Source: SIG299 sp964541485 (GTDB taxonomy: Bacteria; Bacillota; Clostridia; Lachnospirales; Lachnospiraceae). Taken from it: a stretch of 64,000 nucleotides of DNA. The number at the start of each line of letters is the position of its first letter. Position 1 is the stretch's first letter. This document shows positions 17,597 through 26,696 of the stretch, piece by piece. Where the stretch lies: positions 1-64,000 of the forward strand of contig CAZIQL010000004.1 of assembly GCA_964541485.1 (NCBI GenBank). The letters are read 5' to 3'. A program made the position numbers and the translations under genes. The notes below the pieces were generated by a model. It was not told the origin of the DNA, ran no database searches, and worked only from the letters and a program-made list of their open reading frames with translations.

Positions 17597-18868
17597 TCAG
17601 GATTTCCAATGCTTTTTTACCTCATTTGCTTCCCCTGAAATTTCTCCGACCAAACAGATACTGCACTTGTCCATATTAAGATACTCTTTGGCAAATTTCT
17701 GCATATCCTCTGCCGTTACCTTTGACAGTTTTTCAATGGTTTCCTCTAAAGGCACCACTCTCCCGTGCATCAGTAACGACTTTGCATTTTGTTCCATACG
17801 GTTCCTCGCACTTTCACTGCCCATAATCATTTCCGTACGCAGTTGAGTGTATAATGCTTTCAATTCAATTTCTTCAATTCTGCTCTCTGAAAATTCCTTT
17901 AAAATCTCCCCAAGCTTTTCATATACCGTCACCGCATTTGAAGGATTCACAATCACATCGATATGAAAAAGACCTGCTGCACGATACAAGCTGGAATAGG
18001 AATAAACAGAATACGCCAGTCCCAGTTCTTCACGTATGGTTTGGAACAAACGTGAATTGTTGCTCCCACCAAGCAGGGCATTTACCATTATCTGTACGTG
18101 ACGCAGATCATCCGTCTCCGGAATCGTTTCAAACGCCAGATTCATGTAAAGCTGCTCCACGTCTTTTTTTCGCTCACAGACGCAACGGTGAAACTTTGGC
18201 ACTTTTACAAAGGACACCGCATTTTCTGCACTTCCATACTCAGGGATAGAAAGAAAATGCTCTTTTAAACAGGCAACCGTCTCTTCTTCATCAAAATTTC
18301 CGGCAACCGAAATTACCATGTTGCTTCCGCAGTAATACTGCCTCATATATGTAAGAATCTGTTCCTTTGTCATCTCTGACACCACAGATTTTTCTCCCGA
18401 AATGATATAGCCTAACGGATGGTCTTCCCAGACATGCTTTTGTAATAATTCATGTACCAAATCTTCCGGGGAGTCGTCATACATATCGATTTCCTCCAGA
18501 ATCACTCCCAGCTCCTTTTTAAGAGGCTCCTCTTCAAACGTGGAATTCTGTAACATATCTCCTAAAAGTTCAATGAGCTTTGGCAAATATTCTGTCAAGG
18601 TGACTCCATAAAATGCCGTACACTCTTTTCCTGTAAATGCATTTAACTGGTCACCAATCGCCGAAATTTCATCTGCAAGCTGTTTTGCACTGCGCGACTT
18701 TGTCCCTTTAAACAGACAATGCTCAATGACATGGGAAATACCGTTATTCTCTTTTGTTTCATTTACAGAACCCACCTTTACCCAGACACCCAACGATACT
18801 GTACGAAGATTTGTCATTGGTTCCATGACCAGCCGGATTCCGTTTTCCAATGTTACAGTTTTTATCAT
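17597..18868 (-). CDS. M16-family zinc peptidase (insulinase/YmxG type)
   Basis: The inverted zinc motif HxxEH is present as HVIEH at residues 46-50, with the downstream acidic ligand region EELPLKKELGVILEEIDM-like around 115-128. A second, inactive M16 half makes up the C-terminus, for 423 residues in total. This matches the YmxG/processing-protease-like proteins that often sit next to pnp in Firmicutes, as here. There is no signal peptide, so it should act in the cytoplasm. The ribosome site is weak (AGAGAAG), so it may depend partly on read-through from pnp. Confidence 0.9.
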   Translation of the reverse strand: MIKTVTLENGIRLVMEPMTNLRTVSLGVWVKVGSVNETKENNGISHVIEHCLFKGTKSRSAKQLADEISAIGDQLNAFTGKECTAFYGVTLTEYLPKLIELLGDMLQNSTFEEEPLKKELGVILEEIDMYDDSPEDLVHELLQKHVWEDHPLGYIISGEKSVVSEMTKEQILTYMRQYYCGSNMVISVAGNFDEEETVACLKEHFLSIPEYGSAENAVSFVKVPKFHRCVCERKKDVEQLYMNLAFETIPETDDLRHVQIMVNALLGGSNNSRLFQTIREELGLAYSVYSYSSLYRAAGLFHIDVIVNPSNAVTVYEKLGEILKEFSESRIEEIELKALYTQLRTEMIMGSESARNRMEQNAKSLLMHGRVVPLEETIEKLSKVTAEDMQKFAKEYLNMDKCSICLVGEISGEANEVKKHWKS

Positions 18869-18913
18869 AATTTAAACTTCTCTCGCCTTTTACTGTTTAC
18901 TTTTATACAAAGA

Positions 18914-18942
18914 ACTGCTGTATACCTTCCATATACAGCAGT
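18914..18942 (-). terminator. Hairpin after pnp
   Basis: Perfect 11-bp arms, ACTGCTGTATA at 18914-18924 and the complement at 18932-18942, with a 7-base loop. On the minus strand only a short U-rich stretch follows (TTCTTTGTAT), so read-through into the M16 gene is likely. Confidence 0.65.
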
Positions 18943-18961
18943 CCTCATTATCTTATGTTTC

Positions 18962-21049
18962 TTACTTTACATCTTTGATGCTAAAAGATACTCTTCCCAT
19001 CTTGTCCTTGCCAAGGCAAACTGCCTTTACAACATCACCAAGGGTAAGAACATCTTCTACATGGTCAATTCTTTCCTTGGAAATCTTCGAGATGTGTACC
19101 ATAGCTTCCTTACCAGGAGCAAACTCAAGGAAAGCACCGAAATCCTTGATGCTTACTACCTTACCTGTTAATACCTGGCCTTCTTCAAAGTCAGTAACGA
19201 TAATCTGGATTAACTCTACTGCCTTCTGCATAGCCTCAGCATCTGTACCGCATACAGAAACTGCACCGTCATCAGTAATATCAATCTTAACGCCTGTCTG
19301 CTCGATGATAGCGTTGATTGTCTTACCTCTCTGACCAACCACTTCACCAATCTTAGCCGGATCAATCTGGATCTGGATAATCTTTGGAGCGTATGGTCCA
19401 ACCTCCGGTCTTGGCTCAGAAATTGCAGGCTTCATACAAGTATCCATAATGAACATTCTTGCTTCACGGCATCTTGCAATCGCACCTTCTACGATTGGTC
19501 TGGTTAAACCGTGAATCTTAATATCCATCTGGATTGCTGTGATACCGGCGTCGGTACCTGTTACCTTAAAGTCCATATCACCGAAGAAGTCTTCCAGACC
19601 CTGGATATCAGTTAATAAGATATAATCATCATCTGTATCGCCAGTCACAAGACCACAGGAAATACCGGCTACCATCTTCTTAATCGGAACACCTGCAGCC
19701 ATTAAGGACATACAGGATGCACACGTAGAAGCCATGGAGGTGGAACCGTTGGACTCAAATGTTTCGGATACGGTACGGATAGCGTATGGGAATTCTTCCT
19801 CAGAAGGAAGTACCGGAATTAACGCTCTCTCAGCAAGTGCACCGTGACCGATTTCACGACGGCCAGGACCACGGGAAACCTTTGTCTCACCTACAGAATA
19901 TGCAGGGAAGTTATAGTGATGCATATATCTCTTGGATGTTTCAAACTCATCTAAGCCGTCCAGTCTCTGTGCCTCGGATAACGGTGCCAGAGTGGTTACG
20001 TTACAAATCTGTGTCTGACCTCTGGTAAACATTGCAGAACCATGTACTCTAGGTACGATATCTACTTCTGCTGCAAGAGGACGGATCTGTGTGATTGCAC
20101 GGCCATCCGGACGCTTCTGATCCTTTAAGATCATCTTACGTACGGTCTTCTTTTCATACTGGTAAACTGCCTCATCAATGAGAGGAAGCCACTCTTCGTT
20201 TTCAGCAAATGCTTCAGCAAGCTTGTCCTTTAATTCGCGGATTCTATCCTCACGAACCTGCTTCTGCTCTGCAAACATCACCACTTCCATTTCTGCAGGA
20301 GGGACGATTTCGCGGATTGCTGCGAATAATTCTTCCGGAATTGCACAGCTGGTGTATGTGTGCTTCTCCTTACCGCACTCAGCAACAATCTTGTCAATGA
20401 ACTCGATTACCTGCTGGTTTACTGCATGTGCAGCGTAGATAGCTTCAATCATCTTATCTTCCGGAACTTCATTTGCACCGGCTTCAATCATGATAACCTT
20501 ATCTCTTGTAGATGCTACAGTAAGCTTTAAATCAGAATTTGCATTCTGGGATGCGTTTGGATTGAAAATAAACTCGCCGTTTACCATACCAACCTGTGTG
20601 GTAGCACATGGACCATCGAATGGAATGTCGGAAATAGCTACTGCAATAGCAGAACCAAGCATAGCAGTCAGTTCAGGGCTGCACTCAGGATCTACGGACA
20701 TAACCATGTTGTTGATGGTGACATCATTTCTGTAATCCTTCGGGAATAATGGTCTCATCGGACGGTCAATAACACGGGAAGTAAGGATTGCATTTTCAGA
20801 TGCCTTACCTTCTCTTCTGGTGAAACCGCCAGGAATCTTACCCACTGCGTATAACTTTTCTTCGTACTCTACGGAAAGAGGGAAGAAATCAATGCCATCT
20901 CTTGGCTTTTCGGATGCTGTTGCTGTGGATAATACTGTGGTATCACCGTAGTGCATGAAAGCTGCACCGTTTGCCTGAGCTGCTACTCTGCCAACATCAA
21001 CTGTTAATGTTCTGCCGGCAAGTTCCATAGAAAAACTCTTGTAACTCAT
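18962..21049 (-). CDS. pnp: Polynucleotide phosphorylase
   Basis: 3' to 5' phosphorolytic exoribonuclease of the RNA degradosome. Two RNase PH domains with an intervening helical domain occupy residues 1 to about 550, including FTRREGKASENAIL and RGPGRREIGHG. Then come a KH domain with VVGQRGKTINAIIEQTG and an S1 domain starting EEGQVLTGKVVSIKDFGAFLEF. Length is 695, normal. AAAGGAG lies 10 bases before the ATG. In many bacteria pnp follows rpsO; here rpsO is about 27 kb away. It has a long leader (see 21050-21190). Confidence 0.98.
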   Translation of the reverse strand: MSYKSFSMELAGRTLTVDVGRVAAQANGAAFMHYGDTTVLSTATASEKPRDGIDFFPLSVEYEEKLYAVGKIPGGFTRREGKASENAILTSRVIDRPMRPLFPKDYRNDVTINNMVMSVDPECSPELTAMLGSAIAVAISDIPFDGPCATTQVGMVNGEFIFNPNASQNANSDLKLTVASTRDKVIMIEAGANEVPEDKMIEAIYAAHAVNQQVIEFIDKIVAECGKEKHTYTSCAIPEELFAAIREIVPPAEMEVVMFAEQKQVREDRIRELKDKLAEAFAENEEWLPLIDEAVYQYEKKTVRKMILKDQKRPDGRAITQIRPLAAEVDIVPRVHGSAMFTRGQTQICNVTTLAPLSEAQRLDGLDEFETSKRYMHHYNFPAYSVGETKVSRGPGRREIGHGALAERALIPVLPSEEEFPYAIRTVSETFESNGSTSMASTCASCMSLMAAGVPIKKMVAGISCGLVTGDTDDDYILLTDIQGLEDFFGDMDFKVTGTDAGITAIQMDIKIHGLTRPIVEGAIARCREARMFIMDTCMKPAISEPRPEVGPYAPKIIQIQIDPAKIGEVVGQRGKTINAIIEQTGVKIDITDDGAVSVCGTDAEAMQKAVELIQIIVTDFEEGQVLTGKVVSIKDFGAFLEFAPGKEAMVHISKISKERIDHVEDVLTLGDVVKAVCLGKDKMGRVSFSIKDVK

Positions 21050-21190
21050 GTTTCTTAATCTCCTTTAAATTTAAGATTTACGGAGCCGCCGAAACAACTG
21101 AATAAAACATCCCGTGACCGCAATGTACTATTCAGAAGTCCCGGAACACAAGCCCCGCATATTTGGGCATAGTACGCCCATCATTTCTAT
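21050..21190 (-). promoter_or_regulatory. pnp: Structured pnp leader
   Basis: The 130-140-base leader contains nested pairing: an outer GTACTAT/ATAGTAC stem, a small GGGC-loop-GCCC hairpin overlapping it, and a GC-rich centre. A TATAAT lies near 21190-21195 on the minus strand without a good -35 box. In other bacteria pnp is autoregulated through a leader hairpin cut by RNase III; that this happens here is inference. The gap from 21196 to 21271 shows nothing else. Confidence 0.4.
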
Positions 21191-21271
21191 TATACACAAT
21201 TTTTCAAAAAAATCCAGTGTTTTTTATATAGAGATAAGACAATCAAAGTTTGATTACCCAGAAATACAAAA

Positions 21272-21315
21272 CAGAGGTTGTCGGAAGACTCTTTTCATCC
21301 TCTTTTCAACCTCTG
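21272..21315 (-). terminator. Probable terminator of the lipoprotein gene
   Basis: CAGAGGTTG (21272-21280) pairs with CAACCTCTG (21307-21315) around a 26-base loop. TTTTGTATTT follows on the minus strand. It lies about 20 bases beyond the stop at 21337. Confidence 0.55.
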
Positions 21316-21336
21316 CCTGATAATAACTAATGAATT

Positions 21337-21708
21337 TTAATAGTAGAAGCTTACTACCACAAATTCAGGTTCGTCGAAAAACATCTCATTTGATATCATT
21401 CTGTAGCGAACTTCTTCAAAAGAAATTTCAAGATTATTTGTTAAAACAATAAATGTCGTATATGCTTCTCCCTCTTGCCCTGAAACGGTTATTTTATACT
21501 TGAAGTTATAACCTCTACAGGTATAGGTTCCATCTTCATTTACTGTATACTTACCCGAAGACATTTCTGCATAAGTAGAAGCATATGGGTTTACAGCAGC
21601 CGCCATCTCCTTATCGGATAGTTCCGATGCATCTGCCGATGCTCCACACCCACCAAACAGAACTGCAACAAAAAGTAATAATATGCAACAAACCAATTCT
21701 TTTTTCAT
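21337..21708 (-). CDS. Small lipoprotein of unknown function
   Basis: The 123-residue product starts MKKELVCCILLLFVAVLFGGC, a lipoprotein signal with the lipobox LFGGC, so it should be anchored outside the membrane. The mature part is acidic, with a predicted beta-rich C-terminus (TCRGYNFKYKITVSGQEGEAY). I do not recognise a family. GGAGG lies 7 bases before the ATG. It follows the secreted Cys/His protein gene by about 20 bases, so the two are likely one transcript and may work together at the cell surface. Codon use is visibly more AT-rich than pnp next door. Confidence 0.7.
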   Translation of the reverse strand: MKKELVCCILLLFVAVLFGGCGASADASELSDKEMAAAVNPYASTYAEMSSGKYTVNEDGTYTCRGYNFKYKITVSGQEGEAYTTFIVLTNNLEISFEEVRYRMISNEMFFDEPEFVVVSFYY

Positions 21709-21727
21709 AAATTTTCCTCCGTGTGGA

Positions 21728-22963
21728 CTAATTTGAAGTATATACCTCTATCGATGATGCACCATAAAAACTCTCCATTTCAGAAATCGTTGTTCGATAT
21801 ATTCCCCAATGTCCAAGTTTCGATCTGCAAACCGTTGAACTTTCTGCGATTGCAGAATGTGCAATCTTACCACTGGACCAAAATGTAATTCTATCGTCCG
21901 CCTGTAAATTACCTGTCTGAGTATCCAACAATAACCAATAATTTGCATTTTCGTAAATAGGTGAAGGATCATTAATCCAGTAAACATTAGAATACGATTC
22001 CGAATACCATGCATAAGAATGACAGTTATATTTACTTGATGCACTCCTAAGTCTATAAAATGAAGGATGCGCACTAGTCACATAATTATCCGTATTAAGA
22101 ATATCTTCTGCTGTCATCCCTCCTGATATCCATTCATAACAAAGAACATCCTTACCATTTACATTAATAAAAGTCTCCAAAACAAGTGCTTGACAATTCG
22201 AACATATTTTATAGTTTGACGATGTAGTTGCAACGGTACATTCTTCTGATGAATGCACAAATTTAGTAGTCAAGTTTTCAGGAATAGCACTTGTAGGAAT
22301 TGCACCCATTTTTTCATCGATTGCGTCATAAACAAATGTAGAAAATGAGGATTCTTGACACTCTTCATTCATGCTTGAAAACTTAACCTCATACTCTTCA
22401 ATAAATCGTTCTGCTTGTTTATATGAAAGTAAATCATAATTTAATCCAAGATATATCTCAATAAACACTTCGATATCATAATTTGTATCACAAACATCAT
22501 GACTCTTAGAAACCTCTTCATAATCAATATCAAGCTCCAAATACTCTGCAATAAGCTCATCATAACAATCCACTCTCGAAAAAAGTTCTTCGAATACTGA
22601 GGATTTATTTACAAGATGATTCATTCCATCTGTAAAATTATCATAAGCAAAGATATCCATTAAGAACGGATAGTTTACTGCATAGTCGACAAGTTCTTCT
22701 GTAGTAAGACTTTCTGCATATTCTTTCGGCATATCACAAGCCGCTGCTGCTTCAGAATAAGATAATTGACTCCATATTTCAGAATCCACATCGATAGGAT
22801 ATTCTCCAATTTCTGTATTTTCCCAATCGTCCTTGGACACCAAATCATAATTATATTCCATTTCTTCATATGGCTGAACTGTTCCGTCAAACGTTACTAT
22901 AGATATGTTAGTTGATACTAAGATGGTAATGCATACTATAAAACAAAATATTTTCTTATACAT
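21728..22963 (-). CDS. Secreted protein with a C-terminal NlpC/P60-like Cys/His domain
   Basis: The ATG at 22963 gives MYKKIFCFIVCITILVSTNI, a signal peptide; the 48-base longer start at 23011 would bury it. Residues of about 30-240 form an acidic, helical region of unknown type. The C-terminal 130 residues hold KYNCHSYAWY, then KIAHSAIAES, then SKLGHWGIY, the ordered Cys...His...(His/Asn) arrangement of papain-fold peptidoglycan hydrolases or amidases seen in many uncharacterised Firmicute proteins. The catalytic assignment is inference. The gene is AT-rich compared with its flanks. The 250 bases upstream (22964-23166) hold no gene. Confidence 0.7.
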   Translation of the reverse strand: MYKKIFCFIVCITILVSTNISIVTFDGTVQPYEEMEYNYDLVSKDDWENTEIGEYPIDVDSEIWSQLSYSEAAAACDMPKEYAESLTTEELVDYAVNYPFLMDIFAYDNFTDGMNHLVNKSSVFEELFSRVDCYDELIAEYLELDIDYEEVSKSHDVCDTNYDIEVFIEIYLGLNYDLLSYKQAERFIEEYEVKFSSMNEECQESSFSTFVYDAIDEKMGAIPTSAIPENLTTKFVHSSEECTVATTSSNYKICSNCQALVLETFINVNGKDVLCYEWISGGMTAEDILNTDNYVTSAHPSFYRLRSASSKYNCHSYAWYSESYSNVYWINDPSPIYENANYWLLLDTQTGNLQADDRITFWSSGKIAHSAIAESSTVCRSKLGHWGIYRTTISEMESFYGASSIEVYTSN

Positions 22964-23166
22964 ATATAACCTGCTAATCAAAAATATAGACAATACGTCA
23001 CATGCTTTCACAAACCATTGGAAACACCTCGCAATCGATAAATGAAAAATTTGATTAAAAATGCATTACTTATATTGCTCTTCGTATCCTTGCTTTGTAT
23101 TTTTTAATACACCTATAATATACCACATTTTACCATAAAGTGCAATCGTTATTAGTATCATAAAGA

Positions 23167-23192
23167 AGAGGTAAACCCTACGATTTACCTCT
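23167..23192 (-). terminator. Terminator after the DUF3795-like gene
   Basis: Perfect 9-bp arms AGAGGTAAA (23167-23175) and TTTACCTCT (23184-23192), 8-base loop, 20 bases beyond the stop at 23213. Confidence 0.65.
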
Positions 23193-23212
23193 AAATTCAT
23201 TCCTTCTATTCT

Positions 23213-24046
23213 TTAATATGCCTGAAACAGTTTCATCATTCGGTACAGATAAACATACTTTAATATAAATGTTACAACAAGAAGAATTGCACAACCAAGC
23301 ATGGCAAGTCCGCCAAGTATCGGCACAATCAAAAGCAAGAACACACTCGCAAAAATACCAATAATACTATAGAGAGACCACTTCCATATTTTATGCCAGT
23401 TCTCGCTCAGTTCCAAATCGAATGGTGCTACTACAGCAGCATGTGCCGTATACTCAAAATAAGTTGCAACAAAAGAAATTACCAGAAGCGGAATACTAAC
23501 CAACAGCATCCAAGCGTTTTCATCCGGAGTCAAAAGCCCCAACAAACCAAATATCGCTCCTATTCCAAGAAGCAAAGCTGGTCTTTTATAAACTGCCTTT
23601 TCTTTTGCCATCCGATATAACACACCGGCATATATCATTTCTACCACAGCAGACGCTACGGCAGAAGGAAGCTCAAGCACCGGAAAAATCGCAATTACTC
23701 TTTCATGTCCCAGTAATGTAAACAATTCCATTGGAATGAGAAGCCAGAACAAAATCTTTACCCACTTTGCCAATGACTGTGCCGTTACAATGTTTTCTTC
23801 CTTTTTCTTTGCTTCCTCTTCTATTGTTTCTATTCTTCGTCTCGCCATGCTTCCTTTATCCAGCCACATACCGCAATTCCGTTTATTCATACAGGTTTCA
23901 CAGTTTTCATGTCCTTTATCGCGACAACAACGAGCCAGTTTGCAATCCCCATCAATCACTCTGCCCGGTCCCATTTTACATCCGGAACAATTTAATTCTT
24001 CTTTATAACTGCAATCCGAACAGTCTTTCCCACAATATGTACCCAT
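23213..24046 (-). CDS. Cys-rich zinc-ribbon-like membrane protein (DUF3795-like N-terminus)
   Basis: The first 60 residues contain about eleven cysteines in pairs (YCGKDCSDCSYKE, CSGCKMG, CETCMNKRNCGMW), the DUF3795-like pattern often taken as metal binding. After a charged helix (about 65-90) come six or so hydrophobic segments to the C-terminus, so a cytoplasmic metal-binding head is joined to a membrane domain. A GTG one codon upstream is possible; the ATG at 24046 is used. It lies between a SHOCT protein and the accessory pair at 21.3-23.0 kb. The function is unknown. Confidence 0.7.
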   Translation of the reverse strand: MGTYCGKDCSDCSYKEELNCSGCKMGPGRVIDGDCKLARCCRDKGHENCETCMNKRNCGMWLDKGSMARRRIETIEEEAKKKEENIVTAQSLAKWVKILFWLLIPMELFTLLGHERVIAIFPVLELPSAVASAVVEMIYAGVLYRMAKEKAVYKRPALLLGIGAIFGLLGLLTPDENAWMLLVSIPLLVISFVATYFEYTAHAAVVAPFDLELSENWHKIWKWSLYSIIGIFASVFLLLIVPILGGLAMLGCAILLVVTFILKYVYLYRMMKLFQAY

Positions 24047-24090
24047 CACATCTTCTCCCTTTTCCCGTTTAGCTTAGCGTCAAACTCCGC

Positions 24091-24510
24091 TTATAATTCC
24101 TTTAAAATCTCCTGTTTCTTTTCGTCATACTCTTCTTTCGTAATCAAGCGCTGGTCATAGAGGCTCTGCAACGATCTTAACCGTTCCTCAATGTCATTGT
24201 CATCCGACTTTGTCTCATTGCTTTCCGAAGTATACGAATAACTGCGGTATCCGAATCCCGGATGCTCCGTTACCGTAACATCATCGCCGTCATCCTCAAT
24301 TTCAATCACCTTACTGTCAATTCCCTTATCTGTAAAGCCGTTCCGCCAATGGGAATATGCAATCCAACCGGCCACTGCTGTCCATACAATACCAAACGGT
24401 CCGAAAATCGGAATTGCAACAAACAATCCGAATAAACAGAAAATAATACCTACAATAAAACCTGCCTTTGACTGTGTCTTACCCGGTCTTACATGAATTC
24501 TTTTTGCCAT
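24091..24510 (-). CDS. Small membrane protein with C-terminal SHOCT domain
   Basis: 139 residues. There are two hydrophobic segments (about 17-34 and 36-52), an acidic middle (IEIEDDGDDVTV), and a C-terminal SHOCT-like amphipathic module, IEERLRSLQSLYDQRLITKE and EYDEKKQEILKEL. SHOCT modules are small oligomerisation or localisation tails. AAGGAG lies 8 bases before the ATG. It is 44 bases upstream of the Cys-rich membrane protein on the same strand, and the pair may be cotranscribed. Confidence 0.75.
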   Translation of the reverse strand: MAKRIHVRPGKTQSKAGFIVGIIFCLFGLFVAIPIFGPFGIVWTAVAGWIAYSHWRNGFTDKGIDSKVIEIEDDGDDVTVTEHPGFGYRSYSYTSESNETKSDDNDIEERLRSLQSLYDQRLITKEEYDEKKQEILKEL

Positions 24511-24541
24511 GTCGTTTTCTCCTTTTTCATCCCTTTAAAAT

Positions 24542-24567
24542 CAGGCTGACCACGAAAAGTCAGCCTG
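24542..24567 (-). terminator. Terminator after the GH43-like gene
   Basis: CAGGCTGAC (24542-24550) and GTCAGCCTG (24559-24567), perfect 9-bp stem with an 8-base loop, directly beyond the stop at 24573; a short ATTTTA follows. Confidence 0.7.
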
Positions 24568-24572
24568 TATTT

Positions 24573-25481
24573 TTACTTATATACTTTCTTTAAGCGGTTA
24601 TACTCTTCCTCCGTAATCGGCAGAATACCTCCATGACGTTTTAAGGTCTTGCCCATATCATATTCCGATTCATCCAGAATACGGAATTCGCCGGACAACA
24701 CATCCTCAGAAATCAGCGGCAGATAACCCTTGCCTTCCGAATACCGGTCTACAAACAAACACCACTTTTTACCGTCCTCCATTGGGAATGCAATCGGTCC
24801 TTCCACACCGTACAGATTGTCAAGTACCGGACAATGTACATCCGAGAAATTATCCTTATCCAATGTCTTACCAAAGTCCATGCAGATGTTCTTTGTGGTC
24901 TCATCCTTAGAAAAACGCACATAACCTTCCGGAATACGGATAATATCGGTATCAATCACATGCTTATCACGTTCAATGTAAAGCTCGGCTTCCGTATATG
25001 TTACAAAATCCTTTGTATAAGATGCAAAAATACGCTGCTTATGCTTTACATTGCCAAGCTGTGTCATGGATGCCCAGAATACAAGAAAAGCTTCCTTTTC
25101 TTCATCATAGATAGCTTCCGGCGCCCAGGCGCATCCGCTTTCTTCAATTGCCACCGTACAGTTCCAAGGCTCGCTCCAGTGTACCAGATCCTCTGACTTC
25201 CACACAATAATATCCTTACTTCCTTCAAACTGCGCTACTGCCCAGCCTTTTCCGCTTGCAATGCGGCAGTCAGTTGCAATCAGATAAAAGCAGTTATTCT
25301 GCTCGTCACGTACCATAAACGGGTCGCGTACTCCTTTTTCTCCGATATCAGATACCAGCACCGGACGGCCTCCGTTTAAGTCATTCCAATGCAATCCGTC
25401 CTCACTTAATGAGAAATAAACCTGTTCACCATGCTCACTTTCTCCGATAAAATGAATAAATAAGTACTTATCTCTCTTCAT
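24573..25481 (-). CDS. GH43-like glycoside hydrolase (five-bladed propeller)
   Basis: A 302-residue single-domain protein. VRDPFMVRDEQNN supplies the Asp of the blade-1 base motif, WAPEAIYDEEKEAFLVFWAS is the usual GH43 blade-2 segment, DTDIIRIP the pKa-modulating Asp and GVEGPIAFP the acid Glu, so all three catalytic positions appear. There is no signal peptide, hence intracellular action on imported oligosaccharides, probably arabinose- or galactose-containing. Its place 1.4 kb from the pectin importer suggests a related role, but it has its own terminator. The exact specificity cannot be read. Confidence 0.8.
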   Translation of the reverse strand: MKRDKYLFIHFIGESEHGEQVYFSLSEDGLHWNDLNGGRPVLVSDIGEKGVRDPFMVRDEQNNCFYLIATDCRIASGKGWAVAQFEGSKDIIVWKSEDLVHWSEPWNCTVAIEESGCAWAPEAIYDEEKEAFLVFWASMTQLGNVKHKQRIFASYTKDFVTYTEAELYIERDKHVIDTDIIRIPEGYVRFSKDETTKNICMDFGKTLDKDNFSDVHCPVLDNLYGVEGPIAFPMEDGKKWCLFVDRYSEGKGYLPLISEDVLSGEFRILDESEYDMGKTLKRHGGILPITEEEYNRLKKVYK

Positions 25482-25517
25482 AGTGTCTCTCTTCCTGTCA
25501 TGTTAATAAGATTTTAT

Positions 25518-26630
25518 TTACGCGCCACGCATCTTCTCCATACGGAGCTTTTCTATTTCTTCTTCAAAGAACTTTTCTTCTTTGTTGTTATTTGCATATG
25601 AAACGACCGCTACAATGGCAACCACTCCGGCAACAATATACAGAAATACGGCAAAAAACTGCGTACCCTGATCTCCCCGCGTCATATCATCGGCATACGC
25701 TTCAATTCCTCTTGCCAAAACCGCATCATTGCTCAGGCTGTAATTATCCCAGAAAAGATAAATGGTGTCAATGAGATCGTTTACCTCCCAGCTTCCCATG
25801 TAAGACACCGCATTTTCACCAATTGCCCAGCTCCACCAGTCCACATTGTCATAGTAGGCCACCAGCACATGGTTTTCATCCTGAAACAATGTATCATAAA
25901 GCTGCATGGTATAATCATCGCAAGTAGAAGCTTCTCCGTCATAATCACCTAATGTATAGAAGAACAACGGAATACCGGTCTTTTCATAAAAATACTTGCA
26001 GGCCTTCTCTGTCTTTCCACCATTGTATGTAAATCCGTCATCATAAGCATAGCCTGCATTCACTGTTCCTGACAATTCTGCCATCTCATAAGCGTTCTGC
26101 TTTGATAGAAAGCTCATCAGCAATCCAAGTGCAAAAATCACCGCTGCAACCGCAAGTATCTTCATGGCTTTCTTTTTTCCATTCACAGCTTCCTGCTGGA
26201 ATTTCTCTGCCTGACGGATTTTCTGATCCACTGTCATTGGCTGCGGCTCCGAATAAGATGCCGTGCCCTGCATATTTTGTGAAGAATATGTTCCATCGGC
26301 ATAACCACCGTTGCCACCACCGTTATTTATAATAACCGTTCTTCCATATCTAGGTCCCCAGAACCAAGGTCCAAAAAGGAATCCCCCATAATGATGATGG
26401 TGATGATGGTGATAATATGGTCTATGATGCATCGGCCTGTGATGCATCGGTCCATGATGCACCGGTCCATGGTGCATCGAGCCATGATGCGAAGGACCAC
26501 CAAAGCTTCCGCCCGGTCTGCCGCCGCCACCGCTAAAGCTTCGGCCACCACCGCCTCCTCTTGAAAAACTACCGCCGCCACTGCGGCCTCCACCAGCACG
26601 GCCTCCACCGCCGCCTCCTGCTCTTCCCAT
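25518..26630 (-). CDS. Gly/His-rich membrane protein with TPM-like domain
   Basis: 370 residues. The first 50 are Gly/Ser/Arg-rich. Residues 51-85 hold repeats of the type HHGPMHHRP and a run of seven His, then FGPWFWGPRYG. A membrane segment lies near residues 155-173. Next is an extracytoplasmic region with KACKYFYEKTGIPLFFYTLG and DENHVLVAYYDN, similar to TPM-domain proteins, and a second membrane segment at about 325-345 with a charged tail. The His repeats suggest metal binding (inference). GGAGG lies 8 bases before the ATG. A stem-loop leader precedes it (26654-26696). Confidence 0.7.
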   Translation of the reverse strand: MGRAGGGGGGRAGGGRSGGGSFSRGGGGGRSFSGGGGRPGGSFGGPSHHGSMHHGPVHHGPMHHRPMHHRPYYHHHHHHHYGGFLFGPWFWGPRYGRTVIINNGGGNGGYADGTYSSQNMQGTASYSEPQPMTVDQKIRQAEKFQQEAVNGKKKAMKILAVAAVIFALGLLMSFLSKQNAYEMAELSGTVNAGYAYDDGFTYNGGKTEKACKYFYEKTGIPLFFYTLGDYDGEASTCDDYTMQLYDTLFQDENHVLVAYYDNVDWWSWAIGENAVSYMGSWEVNDLIDTIYLFWDNYSLSNDAVLARGIEAYADDMTRGDQGTQFFAVFLYIVAGVVAIVAVVSYANNNKEEKFFEEEIEKLRMEKMRGA

Positions 26631-26653
26631 TTTTCAATCCTCCTTTGTTTTCC

Positions 26654-26696
26654 GAAGGAAAATACGAGCCCAAACGCGGGCAGAGGACTTTCCTTC
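26654..26696 (-). promoter_or_regulatory. Leader stem-loop before the Gly/His-rich gene
   Basis: GAAGGAAA (26654-26661) pairs with TTTCCTTC (26689-26696), and GCCC (26668-26671) with GGGC (26778 minus 100, that is 26678-26681), giving a two-part stem ending 24 bases before the start codon. It has no T-run, so it is a leader structure rather than a terminator. The rest of 26697-26839 shows nothing further. Confidence 0.45.

Noticed and set aside
26654..26696. AGGAAAGTCC in the leader recalls the RNase P RNA motif
   Set aside because: Only about ten bases agree and the rest of an RNase P RNA is absent.
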